Of a stretch of DNA of 64,000 bases, positions 32,072-43,300 are shown one piece after another. The position numbers and the translations under genes are program-made. The DNA lies in NCBI GenBank assembly GCA_964034945.1, contig OZ035961.1, forward strand, positions 91,345,491 through 91,409,490. Direction: 5' to 3'. Numbering within the stretch: position 1 is the first letter of the stretch; the number at the start of each line of letters is the position of its first letter. The stretch is from Chrysopilus asiliformis. Lineage: Eukaryota > Arthropoda > Insecta > Diptera > Rhagionidae. Below the pieces are notes generated by a model. That model saw only the letters and a list, made by a program, of their open reading frames with translations. It was not told where the DNA came from and made no database searches.

Positions 32072-35000
32072 GTCAACAATACGATTGCAGCTTCCCAGTA
32101 AAGAGATTAATTTTGATACACCAAAACGGAGTAAATTTCTTAAAGATGGATTGAATAGTACTTCGAGGGAGAATATTTTGGGAAGGGGATCTTTTGGAAC
32201 GGTGATAAAAGCAGTTTACAAAGGTACAGTAAACGATATTTAAATTATCAAATTACTCGAAATATTTTGTTAAATCCTACACAGGCACAAAATCGAAATC
32301 ATGAATAAATAAATACAAGCTCTTATAAACATCTATTAGGGAGTCTAATTTTTCACAATAAATTTAAGTACTTAACGTGAAAATATTTCAAAACACTTTA
32401 GGAAAATCCGTTTACGTGAAATAAATCGATTGTTTATTTCAAAATAGCCACAGATGAAGTTTTCTCATATCATCGAATTTTTTGCTACAGAGCTTTTAAA
32501 TATGATTAACATTTTGTGAAATTGGTTAGTCGCTGTCTAAGTTTCCAGTTTTCGAGACATTTTTTATGAAACCTAATTGAAATCTAATTGTGTTGTCTAA
32601 TAAAATTATCGAAAAATCCTTTTAACAGCGCAGTTGAAAAAATGCTCATAAAATTCAAACATATTTAAGTGTTAAATTAAAAAATCCAAAAAAAATGAAG
32701 TTACTTTTAACTAGCAGTTTACAATTTTTCATAATTTTTTTAATACAAATTCAATTTGAAAGCGGTTTAGCGGCCCCGAAAAAATTCGAAGACGTGTGTA
32801 AAACGGATGGAACTTACGTTAAGCCAAATTTCAATAAAATTTGCAATAAATTTTATGTCGCTGATACATTCAAAGGAATTAATTCATACACTAATGATGC
32901 AGGAATTTTGAAATTATTACAAACAAATACAATTACCCTAAGACTTTTGTGTAAAAACAAAGCATTAAATTTTCATATTCACTGTAATTTCAATCAAGCA
33001 ATTTGTGTGACAAAATCTTATCCGACATTAACGAATTTGGATAATTTTTTCGGAAATATCAAAGCCATGGCACGAATTGAGAAAAGTCCGGAAAAATCTG
33101 ATGAAACTTTGGTTATTTGTATGGAAAAGTACAAGAATTCAAATAAATATATTCCAATTAAATTTAAAACAGTGCCGAAGAAAAAGTTATCAATGTTTCA
33201 AACGCAGTACAATTGCACTCCAGACGAATTCGATTGTCCAATTGGTGGAGATGAAGAATTGTTTGATTTTGGTCGATATTTTATTTTGCTTGAATTCACA
33301 ATCATATTTCTTATTTGTTTATGCAGAGTGTGTATTTAAAAAAAAAAAAACAAATAAAAAAATTAAAAGGTAATAGGATTACAAACCGAAACTGTGATGA
33401 TGGTTTTCTAATTATAATTTTAATTTTTGGTCAGTAAAGAAATAAAAAAAAACCCCCAGCAAAATTTAATTAATAAACTACCTTAATTCAATCAAAACAA
33501 AAATAAAAAAGAACTCTAAAGAAAAAAGTTGCGCAAAAACATTGAAAATTTAATTTAAAACATTTTTTAAGTGAATTTTAGAATCGGGTTTTTGAAAATA
33601 CCAACCAATGGAAAATATATTTTACGATTTAAAAATAGAACCATTAAAAAAACACAATCGATTATTTGAAAACCGCTTAAAAAGTTGCCAATCAAAATTC
33701 TAAAAGCAAGTGGAGTTTTTCTCACGAAAACCATTAACATTGTGTAATACCATGTGATAAAAATTAGTGACCTCAAATGAATTGGTTCAAAGTCATGACA
33801 AAACAGTAAATAATCTTATGTTAAATGTGTAGAGCATTTTAAAATAACTGAATTTCCCACCTCTCCTGCATGGGAAAAAAATCTTTAATGAGTGCAGAGT
33901 AAGATTTTGTAGTGCGTCAAAAAAATGTTTTTTTTTTTAAAGCTACATATCTATCTGACCTATCTACCTATTGTTTAGCACCCCTCCACACTTTCGAACC
34001 CTTCTCCTCCGCACTTCCGCCGATTTTCAAAGAGCAGGGCCGGCCGTGTGAAAAAAAAACCACACTCAGGGCAAAACTTTCATCCTGAACACCTCTCCAT
34101 CCCTTTCTTTTTCAAAAGTGCACTGGACGAAAAATACTCCAATTTAGAAATAATTTGTTTCTTGTTTGATGACGAGAACAATTTATTTCCAAATTAGAGA
34201 TAAATTTCCGCTTTCGAGAAAATTGCAAAAAACTTGTTTATAATTGTTTTTGGGATACCTAAAAAAATTGAAATTCGAAAACTTCCCATATTTTTTTTTA
34301 TTTTCTAACTTTTTTTGCATTTCACAGGTCAACAAGTGGCCGTAAAAGTTCTTAACAGCTTAAGTGAATCTAAAATAAAAACCATAAAAAGCGAATCAAA
34401 TATTTTAGGTTGGAAGCACGAGAATATTATTCAAATATTAAAGGTAAAATAATCTTTTATATTGTATTAATTTAACAGAATTAGAGGAGAGTGGGGCACG
34501 TTCGTACATCTTAAATCTGTCACCAAATGGAAACCCAACAGTGTTTAAAACTGCTCCACTTTAAATATATAACAATACTAGCAGACCCTTCGTTGCCAGC
34601 TTAATGTTTTTTGTATAAATTTTAGAATGCCAAAAAACCATAAACTTAAAAACTTTTGGGGGAAAACGTTATCGTTACAAGAATTTCCGTTTCGAATTTT
34701 GAAATTCCAACACCAGATTCGTGATAAGCATAAGCCAGGGCACCAATCATGTATTCCGACGCGTCTCTGTCTTTCGACTTCGACGCAGCTTTTAACTCTT
34801 GACTTCGCCATATCAGCAGCTTCAATTTTCTTGGAATGAGAGTCAGAATCACCTTTCGATTCATAGTGACGATTCCGCGAAATTTCAAGCTGCTGATATG
34901 GCGAAATCAAGAGTTAAAAGCTGCGTCGAAGTCGAAAGACAGAGACGCATCGAAATACATGATTGGTGCCCAGGTTTTGCGAGAAAAATTGGAAAAAGTA

Positions 35001-36568
35001 CATTTGCTTATACTTACAGCACCTTCCATATAGAATTTTAAAAATCTAACACCGAATTCGCGATCAGCGACCTCCGAGACCCTCTTATGCTGATTTTTCC
35101 CGGGAAAAACGGGAAAAAAGATATTTGCGGTATCCTTACAGGACGTTCCGTTTCGAATTTTTAAAAGCTAACATGCCTAAAAGCTGCTCCTGGCAACGCA
35201 GATCATTTTGCAAAAATCGCGTAAAAATCGGTCCAGTGATTTTTGAATTTTGTAATCTCAAACAGACAGGCAGACAAACATCCATTTATATATATATGTA
35301 GATAAATATAATAAAAGTACCTTAAATATATAACAATTGCAAACATGTAGATAATCAACGAACCTGAATATGGAATCATAATAATGGAACGATTTCCTGG
35401 CCAATGCCTTCAATTTTTATTAAACAAAACGAAAATTTCCTTATTTCACAGAATTTGGTAAGTTTTGCCTTTACAAAAAAAGTTTTTGTAACCATTTTTA
35501 TAACCTTTAGTATCACTCAAGATGTTATCAACGCTCTTTGCTTCTGCCACAGTAAAAACTTAATTCATTTGGATGTTAAACCACAAAACATTTTAATTGC
35601 CTATCATGAAGAAATAAATTTGGAAAATTTAATAGAAAGGAAATCTTATTTATGCAAATTATGCGATTTTGGGTCATCCGTTTTATTAAAGGATGCTGAA
35701 AATTTTAATTACAATCAGGTGAGATTTTTGCAAAACCCCTAGTGATATAAAAAATAATGAAATTCCCTAAAAACTTACATTTTATTTCAAATTTTAGGGT
35801 ACTGTCCGATACATGTGCCCGGAAGTCTTAAAAAATGAGCCCGTGACACCATCAGCAGATATTTTTTCACTTGGGATTACAATGTGGCAGTTGGAAACAA
35901 GCTTGCACCCTTATTCGTTTATCGAACGTAACGAAATTGTTGCTTATCGAGTAATTAAAGAGAACTTAAGGCCGGATTATATAAAATTTGAGCATTTGAA
36001 AAAGTTTCTGAGTCCTTCGAAGCATATTGATTGCATCTGCAAACATTACAGCCCAGAAAAATCAAATCAAACCACTGTTGATATTAAAAACATTTTACAC
36101 CCAAAATCTGAGGATCTTAAAGCATTAACTCCAACCAAATTAACGCCTTCAAAGTTGACTCCAACTAAATTAACCCCTAAGCGAGCAACTCTCATGAATT
36201 TAAATCGAAACTTAAATTTTAGTCCAAATGTAAAGTCAAAATCACCAAAAATGATTACTAAAAATAATTTAAATTCACAAAAAGTCAATAATTTGGTACA
36301 GAAGAATCAAATTGAAATTAATATCGCGCAAGTTTCCAGTGGAAGTGGGGAAAGTCTAGGCGGTGATGAAGAACACTTAGAACCACCAATTAAAAATTAT
36401 TTCCAGAGAAATTCCAGCAGGTATTCAAATTTGGTTGTACAAAGGAAAATTGAGGATCTTTATACGATTTTGTATAAAAAATGCTGGCACGCAGACCCTC
36501 TACAAAGGCCGAGTTTAGAATGTGTTAAATCTGAACTTGAAACATTTTTAAACTGTTCTGAAGTGTAA
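32072..36568 (+). CDS. Mos: Mos serine/threonine kinase, 5' end incomplete
   Basis: Mos is the germline MAPK-kinase kinase that phosphorylates MEK and controls oocyte meiosis. Exons with matching phase: 32072-32223, 34328-34443, 35351-35457, 35511-35718, 35798-36568. Exon 1 here starts after an acceptor and has no in-frame ATG, so an upstream exon is missing. Kinase landmarks in order: GRGSFGTV loop; VAVK lysine; a glutamate candidate in TIKSESNIL; HLDVKPQN catalytic loop with HLD instead of HRD, as in vertebrate Mos; CDFGSS; GTVRYMCPE, where Cys replaces the usual Ala of APE; VTPSADIFSLGITMWQ; and KKCWHADPLQRPS. These last two match Mos closely. Between AYRVIKENLRPD and the final block is an insertion of about 150 residues with LTPTK/LTPSK repeats. 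A poly(A) signal lies at 36672-36677. The first intron shown contains another gene. Confidence 0.85.
32695..33339 (+). CDS. Intronless secreted or membrane-anchored Cys-containing protein nested in Mos
   Basis: An intact 214-codon frame lies wholly inside the Mos intron 32224-34327, on the same strand. Residues 1-26 form a clear signal peptide (MKLLLTSS... then a hydrophobic run, likely cut near GLA/APKK). The ectodomain has eight cysteines (35, 50, 86, 97, 104, 142, 174, 181), which suits disulphide bonding. Residues about 193-214 are a hydrophobic tail ending LICLCRVCI. It could be a transmembrane anchor with almost no cytoplasmic part, or a GPI-addition signal after GGDEE. A TATA-like CATATTTAAG lies about 30 bp upstream of the ATG (AAAAAAATGAAG) and AATAAA at 33353-33358. 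I recognise no family. Being open and signal-bearing in AT-rich intron DNA argues that it is real. It could be a retrogene. Confidence 0.7.
   Translation: MKLLLTSSLQFFIIFLIQIQFESGLAAPKKFEDVCKTDGTYVKPNFNKICNKFYVADTFKGINSYTNDAGILKLLQTNTITLRLLCKNKALNFHIHCNFNQAICVTKSYPTLTNLDNFFGNIKAMARIEKSPEKSDETLVICMEKYKNSNKYIPIKFKTVPKKKLSMFQTQYNCTPDEFDCPIGGDEELFDFGRYFILLEFTIIFLICLCRVCI
34578..35302 (-). mobile_element. Helitron in a Mos intron, with nested palindrome
   Basis: Inverse copy of the 30082 family. Read on the minus strand it starts TCTACATATATATATAAATG after an A and ends GGGTCTGCTAG before a T. A 240-bp palindrome (34735-34974) sits inside. The element ends 48 bp before the acceptor of Mos exon 35351-35457. 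Confidence 0.8.
34735..34974. repeat. Palindromic MITE, copy A
   Basis: The arms of about 100 bp are near-exact inverses. They start CCAGGGCACCAATCATGTAT and end close to GCCATATCAGCAGCTTCAA, with a loop of some 50 bp. Copy B is at 38957-39194. No target duplication is apparent. Confidence 0.85.
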
Positions 36569-37310
36569 AAAAAAATTAAAAACTTTTATTTTATAGCTTT
36601 GATATTTTTAATCGAAAATTTGTTAATATTTTGTGTGTATTTAAAATATTTTAAAAATTTGTGTTATATTAAATAAATGGTGTTATATTAAAGGAAAAAA
36701 AATTATTCAAATGGAAAGAAACACCCTGATTATGATAGATTTGTTGTTTGAAATAACACGACTCACATTTGAATCGCATTATGCTTTTTTGCCACAATTG
36801 GAATCGAGTTTTTTCAACACGAGAAAATTCGAATTAAAAATATTCGAAATATTCATCCGTATTGTGATTGTATTTTAATTTTCAATAAAAATTGACAACA
36901 CAATAATTGCAACACGAAAATTTTCAAAAAATGACATTTTTTCAAAAAAAAATGTATGGGAGGTACCCGTTGTAGCTACCGTTTCTTTTCCAAAAGCTGA
37001 TAGAGAATTACGGTTTTTGTAAAACAGTTTCACAAAAAATTTCAACTCGCTAAGTCTACGCGTTCTCGAATTATTTAAGAGTACCAGGAAAACCGAACAA
37101 CGCTCGGCCACCTCAAAGTTGTCCTTTTGCTGAAATTTTGGAGAGGTGAGACTTATCAATCTAAATAGGTCTCACCTCTGTTAGAAAAACACACGCAATA
37201 TGTTAGAAAAACACACAGCCCAATCCACCTAACGGTGAGACGATACCTTTCTTACATAATTAAACTTCATATGATGAATATAATTGGGTATAATGTTGAT
37301 ATTTTTATAT
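36569..37310. other. Intergenic DNA downstream of Mos
   Basis: It contains the Mos poly(A) signal (36672). An inverted GAGGTGAGAC...GTCTCACCTC pair lies near 37141-37185; this motif recurs at about 37981. Nothing coding is recognised. Confidence 0.4.
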
Positions 37311-37856
37311 AAAAACATAACAAAAGCTATAATTGCCAATCTGGCAATTATTGAAAACCCGTATGGTGATATTCGTATCAAAATTCGAACAGTTGTACCA
37401 AAATTCCACTTTGAAGTCAAACTTTCCAATAAGATTTTTTAAAATTTTTTCCAATCGGATTTTGATGTATGGGAGTTTTATGTAGAATCATATCCTAAAT
37501 AACTTTTGTTCTTGCACTTGAGATATTTGCAAAAATCGTCTTCGTTCGTATGGGGGGTACCCCCCCCCCCCTAATAGTCCATTTTTGCCCATTAACGAAC
37601 TTAGCCTTGGATTTTACGAAAAGCGAATCTGCGTATAATTTCAAGTCTCTAGCTCAATCCGTGCGCCCGCAATCCTCGCCACAGACAGACAGACAGACAG
37701 ACGGATGGACAGACGGACGGACATGCAAAAATTAATTATTTTTATCATTCTAAACACACTGGTGTAATTCATTTTCGTGTGTGATGATGGAATCTTGGCG
37801 TTATAAACGGTAAGGCAAAGTTAATATACCCTTTGGTTTCACCATACGGGTATAAA
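37311..37856 (-). mobile_element. Helentron (DINE-1-like) copy
   Basis: Inverse orientation: AACATAACAAAAGC tail, ATTGCCAATCTGGCAAT hairpin, core with a slightly shortened middle, a short GACA/GACG array (37681-37722) and the end CACCATACGGGTATA. Confidence 0.82.
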
Positions 37857-38250
37857 CATCCAGTTTGTAGTGGGAAAATCGAAAGCCCTTAGCCCCCTCA
37901 GTAATACTGTAAAGATTCATTAAGATCGGACCACCCAATTCGAAGATCCAGGCGAGGGGTATCGAGGGGAATTTTCTCGGAGGTGAGACCTATCTAGATC
38001 GATTCCTTGTCCCCGAAAATCCCTAACCCGCAAGTTTCGTGAAAATCGTTAGGCGGGTTTTCGAGATCGTTGTGCAGACAGACAGACATTCCTCGTATTA
38101 TATTATAGGATAGAATACGTACAACGGACAGACCGATAGACAGAAAGACCGACAGACAGATGCACGGACATCCTCGTAATTTTACCTGAAACGGATTTCA
38201 TACTGATCAGAAATTTTCTATATGCCCCCATTCTCGAGTCGGTCTCCGTC
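37857..38250 (+). repeat. Degenerate interspersed repeat ending in GACA arrays
   Basis: It has the features AAGTTTCGTGAAAATCGTTA, GGTTTTCGAGATCGTTGTGC, then CAGACAGACAGAC, then TATTATAGGATAG. Phrases of this type are common near the 3' ends of insect interspersed repeats. The family is not assigned. Confidence 0.45.
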
Positions 38251-38352
38251 ATGAATACAATACTTTATCTCTATTGAAGATGACAGTAAAAATACCATTA
38301 AATTTTCAGCCATCGAAATATTAACCAAATTTTACCTGCGGCCCACATAAAT

Positions 38353-38482
38353 CACCCCGATTGCGAGGGTCGTGTCGTTTTCGACAAGAGTCGTTTTACG
38401 TGTTGTTGTTGGTAGAAAAAGACTAACAACAACACGTGAAACGACTCTTGTCGAAAACGACACGACACTCGCAATTGGGGTG
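38353..38482. repeat. Palindromic MITE, 130 bp
   Basis: The arms are almost exact inverses: CACCCCGATTGCGAG, then GTCGTTTTCGACAAGAGTCG and ACGTGTTGTTGTT, around a loop of about 15 bp. A diverged relative is at 38729-38842. Confidence 0.85.
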
Positions 38483-38728
38483 AATGTTTTGCGAAAGGTC
38501 CAAAATTTGTAGTAACGCGACTGGCCGAAGTGGGCCTCCATAAAGTTTTGCGTTTTCACTTTGGCGAGAAAAAAATGTTTGTGTTTTTAAATAAATAATT
38601 ACAACTATATGAAATGTTTTAAATATTTATTACACTTAAAAATTGCCCTACTTAAAAATAAATCTTGCTTAAATATAAATGTTAAAGGACTTGTACCTAC
38701 AGTTTGATCGGTACAAACTTAAAAAAAT

Positions 38729-38842
38729 CACCCGTATTCCGATTATCGTGTCCTTTTACATGTTGTTGTTAGTGCTTTGCTACCAACAAAAACACGTAAA
38801 GCGACTCTTATCGAAATCGACACGGCAATCGTAATACGAGTG
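38729..38842. repeat. Palindromic MITE, diverged copy, 114 bp
   Basis: Same plan as 38353-38482 (CACCCGTATTCCGATTATCG left; CGATTGCCGTGTCGATTTCG inverted from the right; ACATGTTGTTGTT near the centre) with more mismatches. Confidence 0.75.
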
Positions 38843-38956
38843 AATATATGTGTATACACAGTGAAACCTGGGTAAGCCAAACATTCTACAAATTCCCGTG
38901 ATTTTGTTTTTCATAATAAATGACCGAAAAATTGTCAGAGTGGTTCCATATTTTAC

Positions 38957-39194
38957 CAGGGCACCAATCATGTATTCCGACGCGTCTCTGTCTTTCGACT
39001 TCGACGCAGCTTTTAACTCTTGACTTCGCCATATCAGCAGCTTCAAATTTTCTGGAGTGACAGTCAGAATCACGTTTCGATTCATAGTGACGATTCCGCG
39101 AAATTTCAAGCTGCAGATATGGCGAAGTCAAGAGTTAAAAGCTGCGTCGAAGTCGAAAGACAGAGACGCGTCGGAATACATGATTGGTGCCCAG
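38957..39194. repeat. Palindromic MITE, copy B
   Basis: Close copy of 34735-34974. It is flanked by ACAGTGAAACCTGGG (38859) and CCCAGTTTCACTG (39190-39202), which are inverse to each other and suggest a Tigger-like element around it. Confidence 0.8.
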
Positions 39195-39202
39195 TTTCAC
39201 TG

Positions 39203-40376
39203 GATTTAAAAAATAATAATGCAGTCGAATAAATTTCCAAATTAAATAAATTACTATTATTATTGCGAAATGCATTTAACGTCGATGAAATGATATTAAA
39301 ATTGGAGTTCTGGTATGGAGTACTTGCATTGATATCTCCTGATAGCGATTAAAAATCATTTAAATATTAAATTTTCCATCAACCTTGTATATCATTTTTT
39401 TTTATCTAACACCATATAAAAATTATTTCTCTTCACCATTAGTTCTAGTAATTATTATTCGAAATTGCTTCACAACAAATCAATGAATAGAATCCGTTCA
39501 ATTTTATTCTCTTGTTATCACCAATTTTTGTATTTAAAAAAAATGATAAATTTCTTTAATGCTTTGGATACCAACATTTACACAATAAAATGTTCTCTAC
39601 ATTATTAACAAATTGACTAGCTAAATAATAACATAAACAACATGTAAAGAATAAATAAAAAAACAGTTCTTCATTCCTATTTTATTATTAATCGATTTAT
39701 GCCTCATCATTATGTGTGTTATTTTTTTGTTATCGAAAGAGCGAGTGTTTAAGTCTTTTCATCATTTTTTTTTTTCATTTGTTGTATAAGAACATGTTCT
39801 AGTTATATAATTTATTCATATATAAAAACATTTATTTAGATATTTACCGCAAAAATGCAGTCATTTGCTTATTATTTTGTTGACAATAATAATAATAATA
39901 AATTTTCTAAATACATTATGACTTAATGATGCTTAAGCGTCGAAAAAATAACTTCTTTTACACTTAAAACAAAATCATAAGCAAAAATTCCTTAATTTCT
40001 ATTGGACATTCATATTAATTTTTAATGGAAGAGAATAATGTTGTTTAAATATATTTAAATACATATCGCGTTAGATTTATTACTAAATTACACAAAATAT
40101 GTAGATTGTGAAAAAAACAACTATCATGTCTTGTAGATCTCGTCTAATATCAATTTTTTCTTATGTAAATGAATTAATGATTGCTAAAAACAAATCCCCC
40201 AAATGAGTTGTAATTACTTTTGAGTTATTTCATTAAATTGCAGTGCTATTGGTTACTCTAAAATAACTTATTTTTTTTTTGTTAGGTTTTTAAAATAACT
40301 TATTTATTCAATATAAATAAAAAATGAAAGAAACTATTATCGATAATGCACAGCACATCATAATAACCGGCAATGG
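39203..40376. other. Very AT-rich DNA, 3' of tafazzin
   Basis: No gene seen. It holds a likely tafazzin poly(A) signal on the minus strand (TTTATT at 40303-40308) and an AATAATAATAAT run near 39886. Confidence 0.4.
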
Positions 40377-43300
40377 TCAACATTTCTCATGTAGAATTTC
40401 TGTTTCACGGCGAAGAATCTGAAATTTAAACGCAAATTAATAAATGTCCAAAATTTAACAAAACATTAAATAAAATTTACAGTAAGTTCATCTTGAATTC
40501 TATCGGTGATAATTTTTCTGGCTTCAGGTTCTGGAACATTTCGTTGTTTTAGGCTAGTTATCAGGTCGGTGAGATCAAGCGGTTTACCAATATTTATGGT
40601 GACTTTCTTGCCAAACTTCAACATATAAGGCGGCTCATTCGGAAGCACAGTATCCATTCCCTCGTGCCATATCGGTATTATCATTGGAATTTTCGGTGAT
40701 TCATAAATAACTCTTCCAATACCCCATTTCAGCCGGATGAATTCCTTTTCCATATTCACCCTTCCCTCGGGGAATACATGAACCCAATCACCGAGTGACA
40801 ATTTCTCTATGCATAAATCAACAGCTGGTTGAAAAACGCCAGCGCCCCGAATAACTGGAATACATTTTCCTGCATTCAAAATCACTTATTATTAGTCATT
40901 CTTAACATCTGAATAGCAATTTTTGGAATCTCACCAAACATAAAGAACAGCGAATGGTATTTGTTGGTGAAACAAATATCGTGGGCTGCCATTGACCATC
41001 GGATAGTTCTACGACCGCATACATTGGTTATTGGTAAAATACCTAAAAGATTTTTTTTTTTATATTTTTAGACTTATTTATACTATTTTTAAATTACCCC
41101 ATAGTCCTGGATCATCGAAGCATGAATGGTGATTAGATACCGTGAGGAGCGGTTGGCCTTTTTCTCGTTTTCCCACTGCATCGACCAGCGTTTGTCGATT
41201 GTAAATTCTTGTTTTATTCAGCCAAACTGAAAGATAAATAAAACGGGATGTTTTCAATTCAGGAAATAAATTCAAATATATTTCTACTAGAATTTTCCGT
41301 GTATGGAACGTATCTGCCACTATATTGGATACACTTCTAGTAGCGGATAAGTATGATACACCAAAAATGCTAGTAGGATAATTTACAAAAAGGCGCTCTC
41401 CAAAAAAAAACACTTTTAGGAACGTCACACTTTTAGGGAGGAGAGATTTCTAAACTCCATACAAAAGATCCCGAAAAAATGTAACCCCGCCATGATAAGG
41501 AACCTAAAAAAAGCTAAGATAAGCTAAGATTATCGTGACATATTTTATTGACAGCCACTAGTGATAACATTGCTTTCCACTTAATTACATAACGTGACCA
41601 CCGACAATAAAACTAGCGTGAACCTAGTTTAAGGGCATTATTTTTTTTCAAATACGTAAAGCACAATTTTGTACGTCACGCAGTGTTTATTTTAATGACA
41701 TTCAAACAAATACGACCAGAATTATCCAAACAAATGCTGATGACATTTTTGAACTCAATCAACCGAGCCGAACCAAAAATAAACAAAATAAAAAAAAAAC
41801 GTGTTGTAATTACGTATGTTTCATTCAAGTTTTCATTAAATGAAGTCATTAGCGACATATTTTTAGATATTTGTAAGAAATATTTTTGTATACGCGTTGT
41901 TGATCGCAATTACTTTTCACATTAGAAAAACGTCATAAACAACTGATAACGTAATGATAATTAATTTGATTTTAATTATCAAGAAAAATATTTCTAATAA
42001 TCGAAAAAAAAAAATCATCAGGGTATTATTTTCTATTAATGGTCATTGGAGAAATTAATTCATAATTTAACATTACGAAATAGTGAGAATAATTATAGGG
42101 TCGGGTAGGATGAAGTGGTCCGTAGGGAGAAGTGGTCCACCACCATTTTTGTTAGTAATAGCAGGGAACAACCATTATATAGAATGGAAAGCTCTAACAA
42201 ATTTTTTTGTGTTGGGAGCGTACATCCGAGGATTTCTATAGCTGTTACATGGCAGTGTACATGAACACTGAGCGATTTGGTGGTGTGTGGCAATATGGAT
42301 TCCCATCTGTCACTTGAAATGAAAACAAATCAAAACAAAATCGGATAATGGAAATGTTTTATGGATAATTTGATATTTCCATTAAATATTAGCGATGTTC
42401 TAATGTGTTGAAAGGTGTTAAATTAAATTTAGTTTTAGTTTTCAATTGTTTTAAGGCCCGTTCATGTGCAATTCTGTCGATCTTTCGTTATACTTTACCT
42501 TTCTGTTGTTGATGGGACTCGGAAAAACTTTCTATTTGGGTTTTTAATTGAATTGGCGGAACATTCCTTCACTAAACAGTGGTGAATTTGTGCTTTATTC
42601 ATTTTGATGTGAAATTATGAAATGTTAACACGCTAAAATGTGCATTATCCAACAAAACACACCAAAATCAATCGGTGCAATGAAATGTCATGCAAAATGT
42701 AAACAAAAGTGCCAGCACTTTTGTGTATGTATTGTAACAGGTTTTTCTATTTGATTTTTTTTTTGTCGAGTGTATGACAGCAGAAAGGGGAAGTGAGATA
42801 AAAAACCCGATTTCTATAGTGTAGTGCTTACTCTAGTGGAAGTTAATGAGGAAAGGCCTTACTTTCCATTCTATATAATGGTTGTTCCCTGGTAATAGTG
42901 ACATTAGAACAGAATATGCAACTCTCATCGGTTGCTCTTGATGACAGCTTATTTTTTATAAGTCATTGAAGTGTGCAGACGTATATTTGCTCACTCTCAC
43001 AGACCAGTGCCAAAAAAACATTGTTGAAAGTTTTCGAAAGTATTCACATTCAACAACACTTTGTTGTTTACATTATGAACTTTGTAAATCCACCGAATTT
43101 CTGTATTTTTTCCCACAATTGTTGAAGCAGCGTCATTCCGCGCAAAATAGCGTCGGTAGGGAGAAGTGGTCCACGTTTGGTAGGGTGAAGTGGTCCACCC
43201 TGTCAATGTCATATTTCGTGTTTTCAAGTTTTTTTATGAGTTATTTTGAGTGTTTCAAATCGTGGCCGAAAATCGATGCGAAGCTCGATTATAACTTCTC

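Noticed and set aside
33077..33373. Shifted frame overlapping the nested secreted-protein gene
   Set aside because: Shadow of the 32695-33339 frame; no signal peptide or motif.
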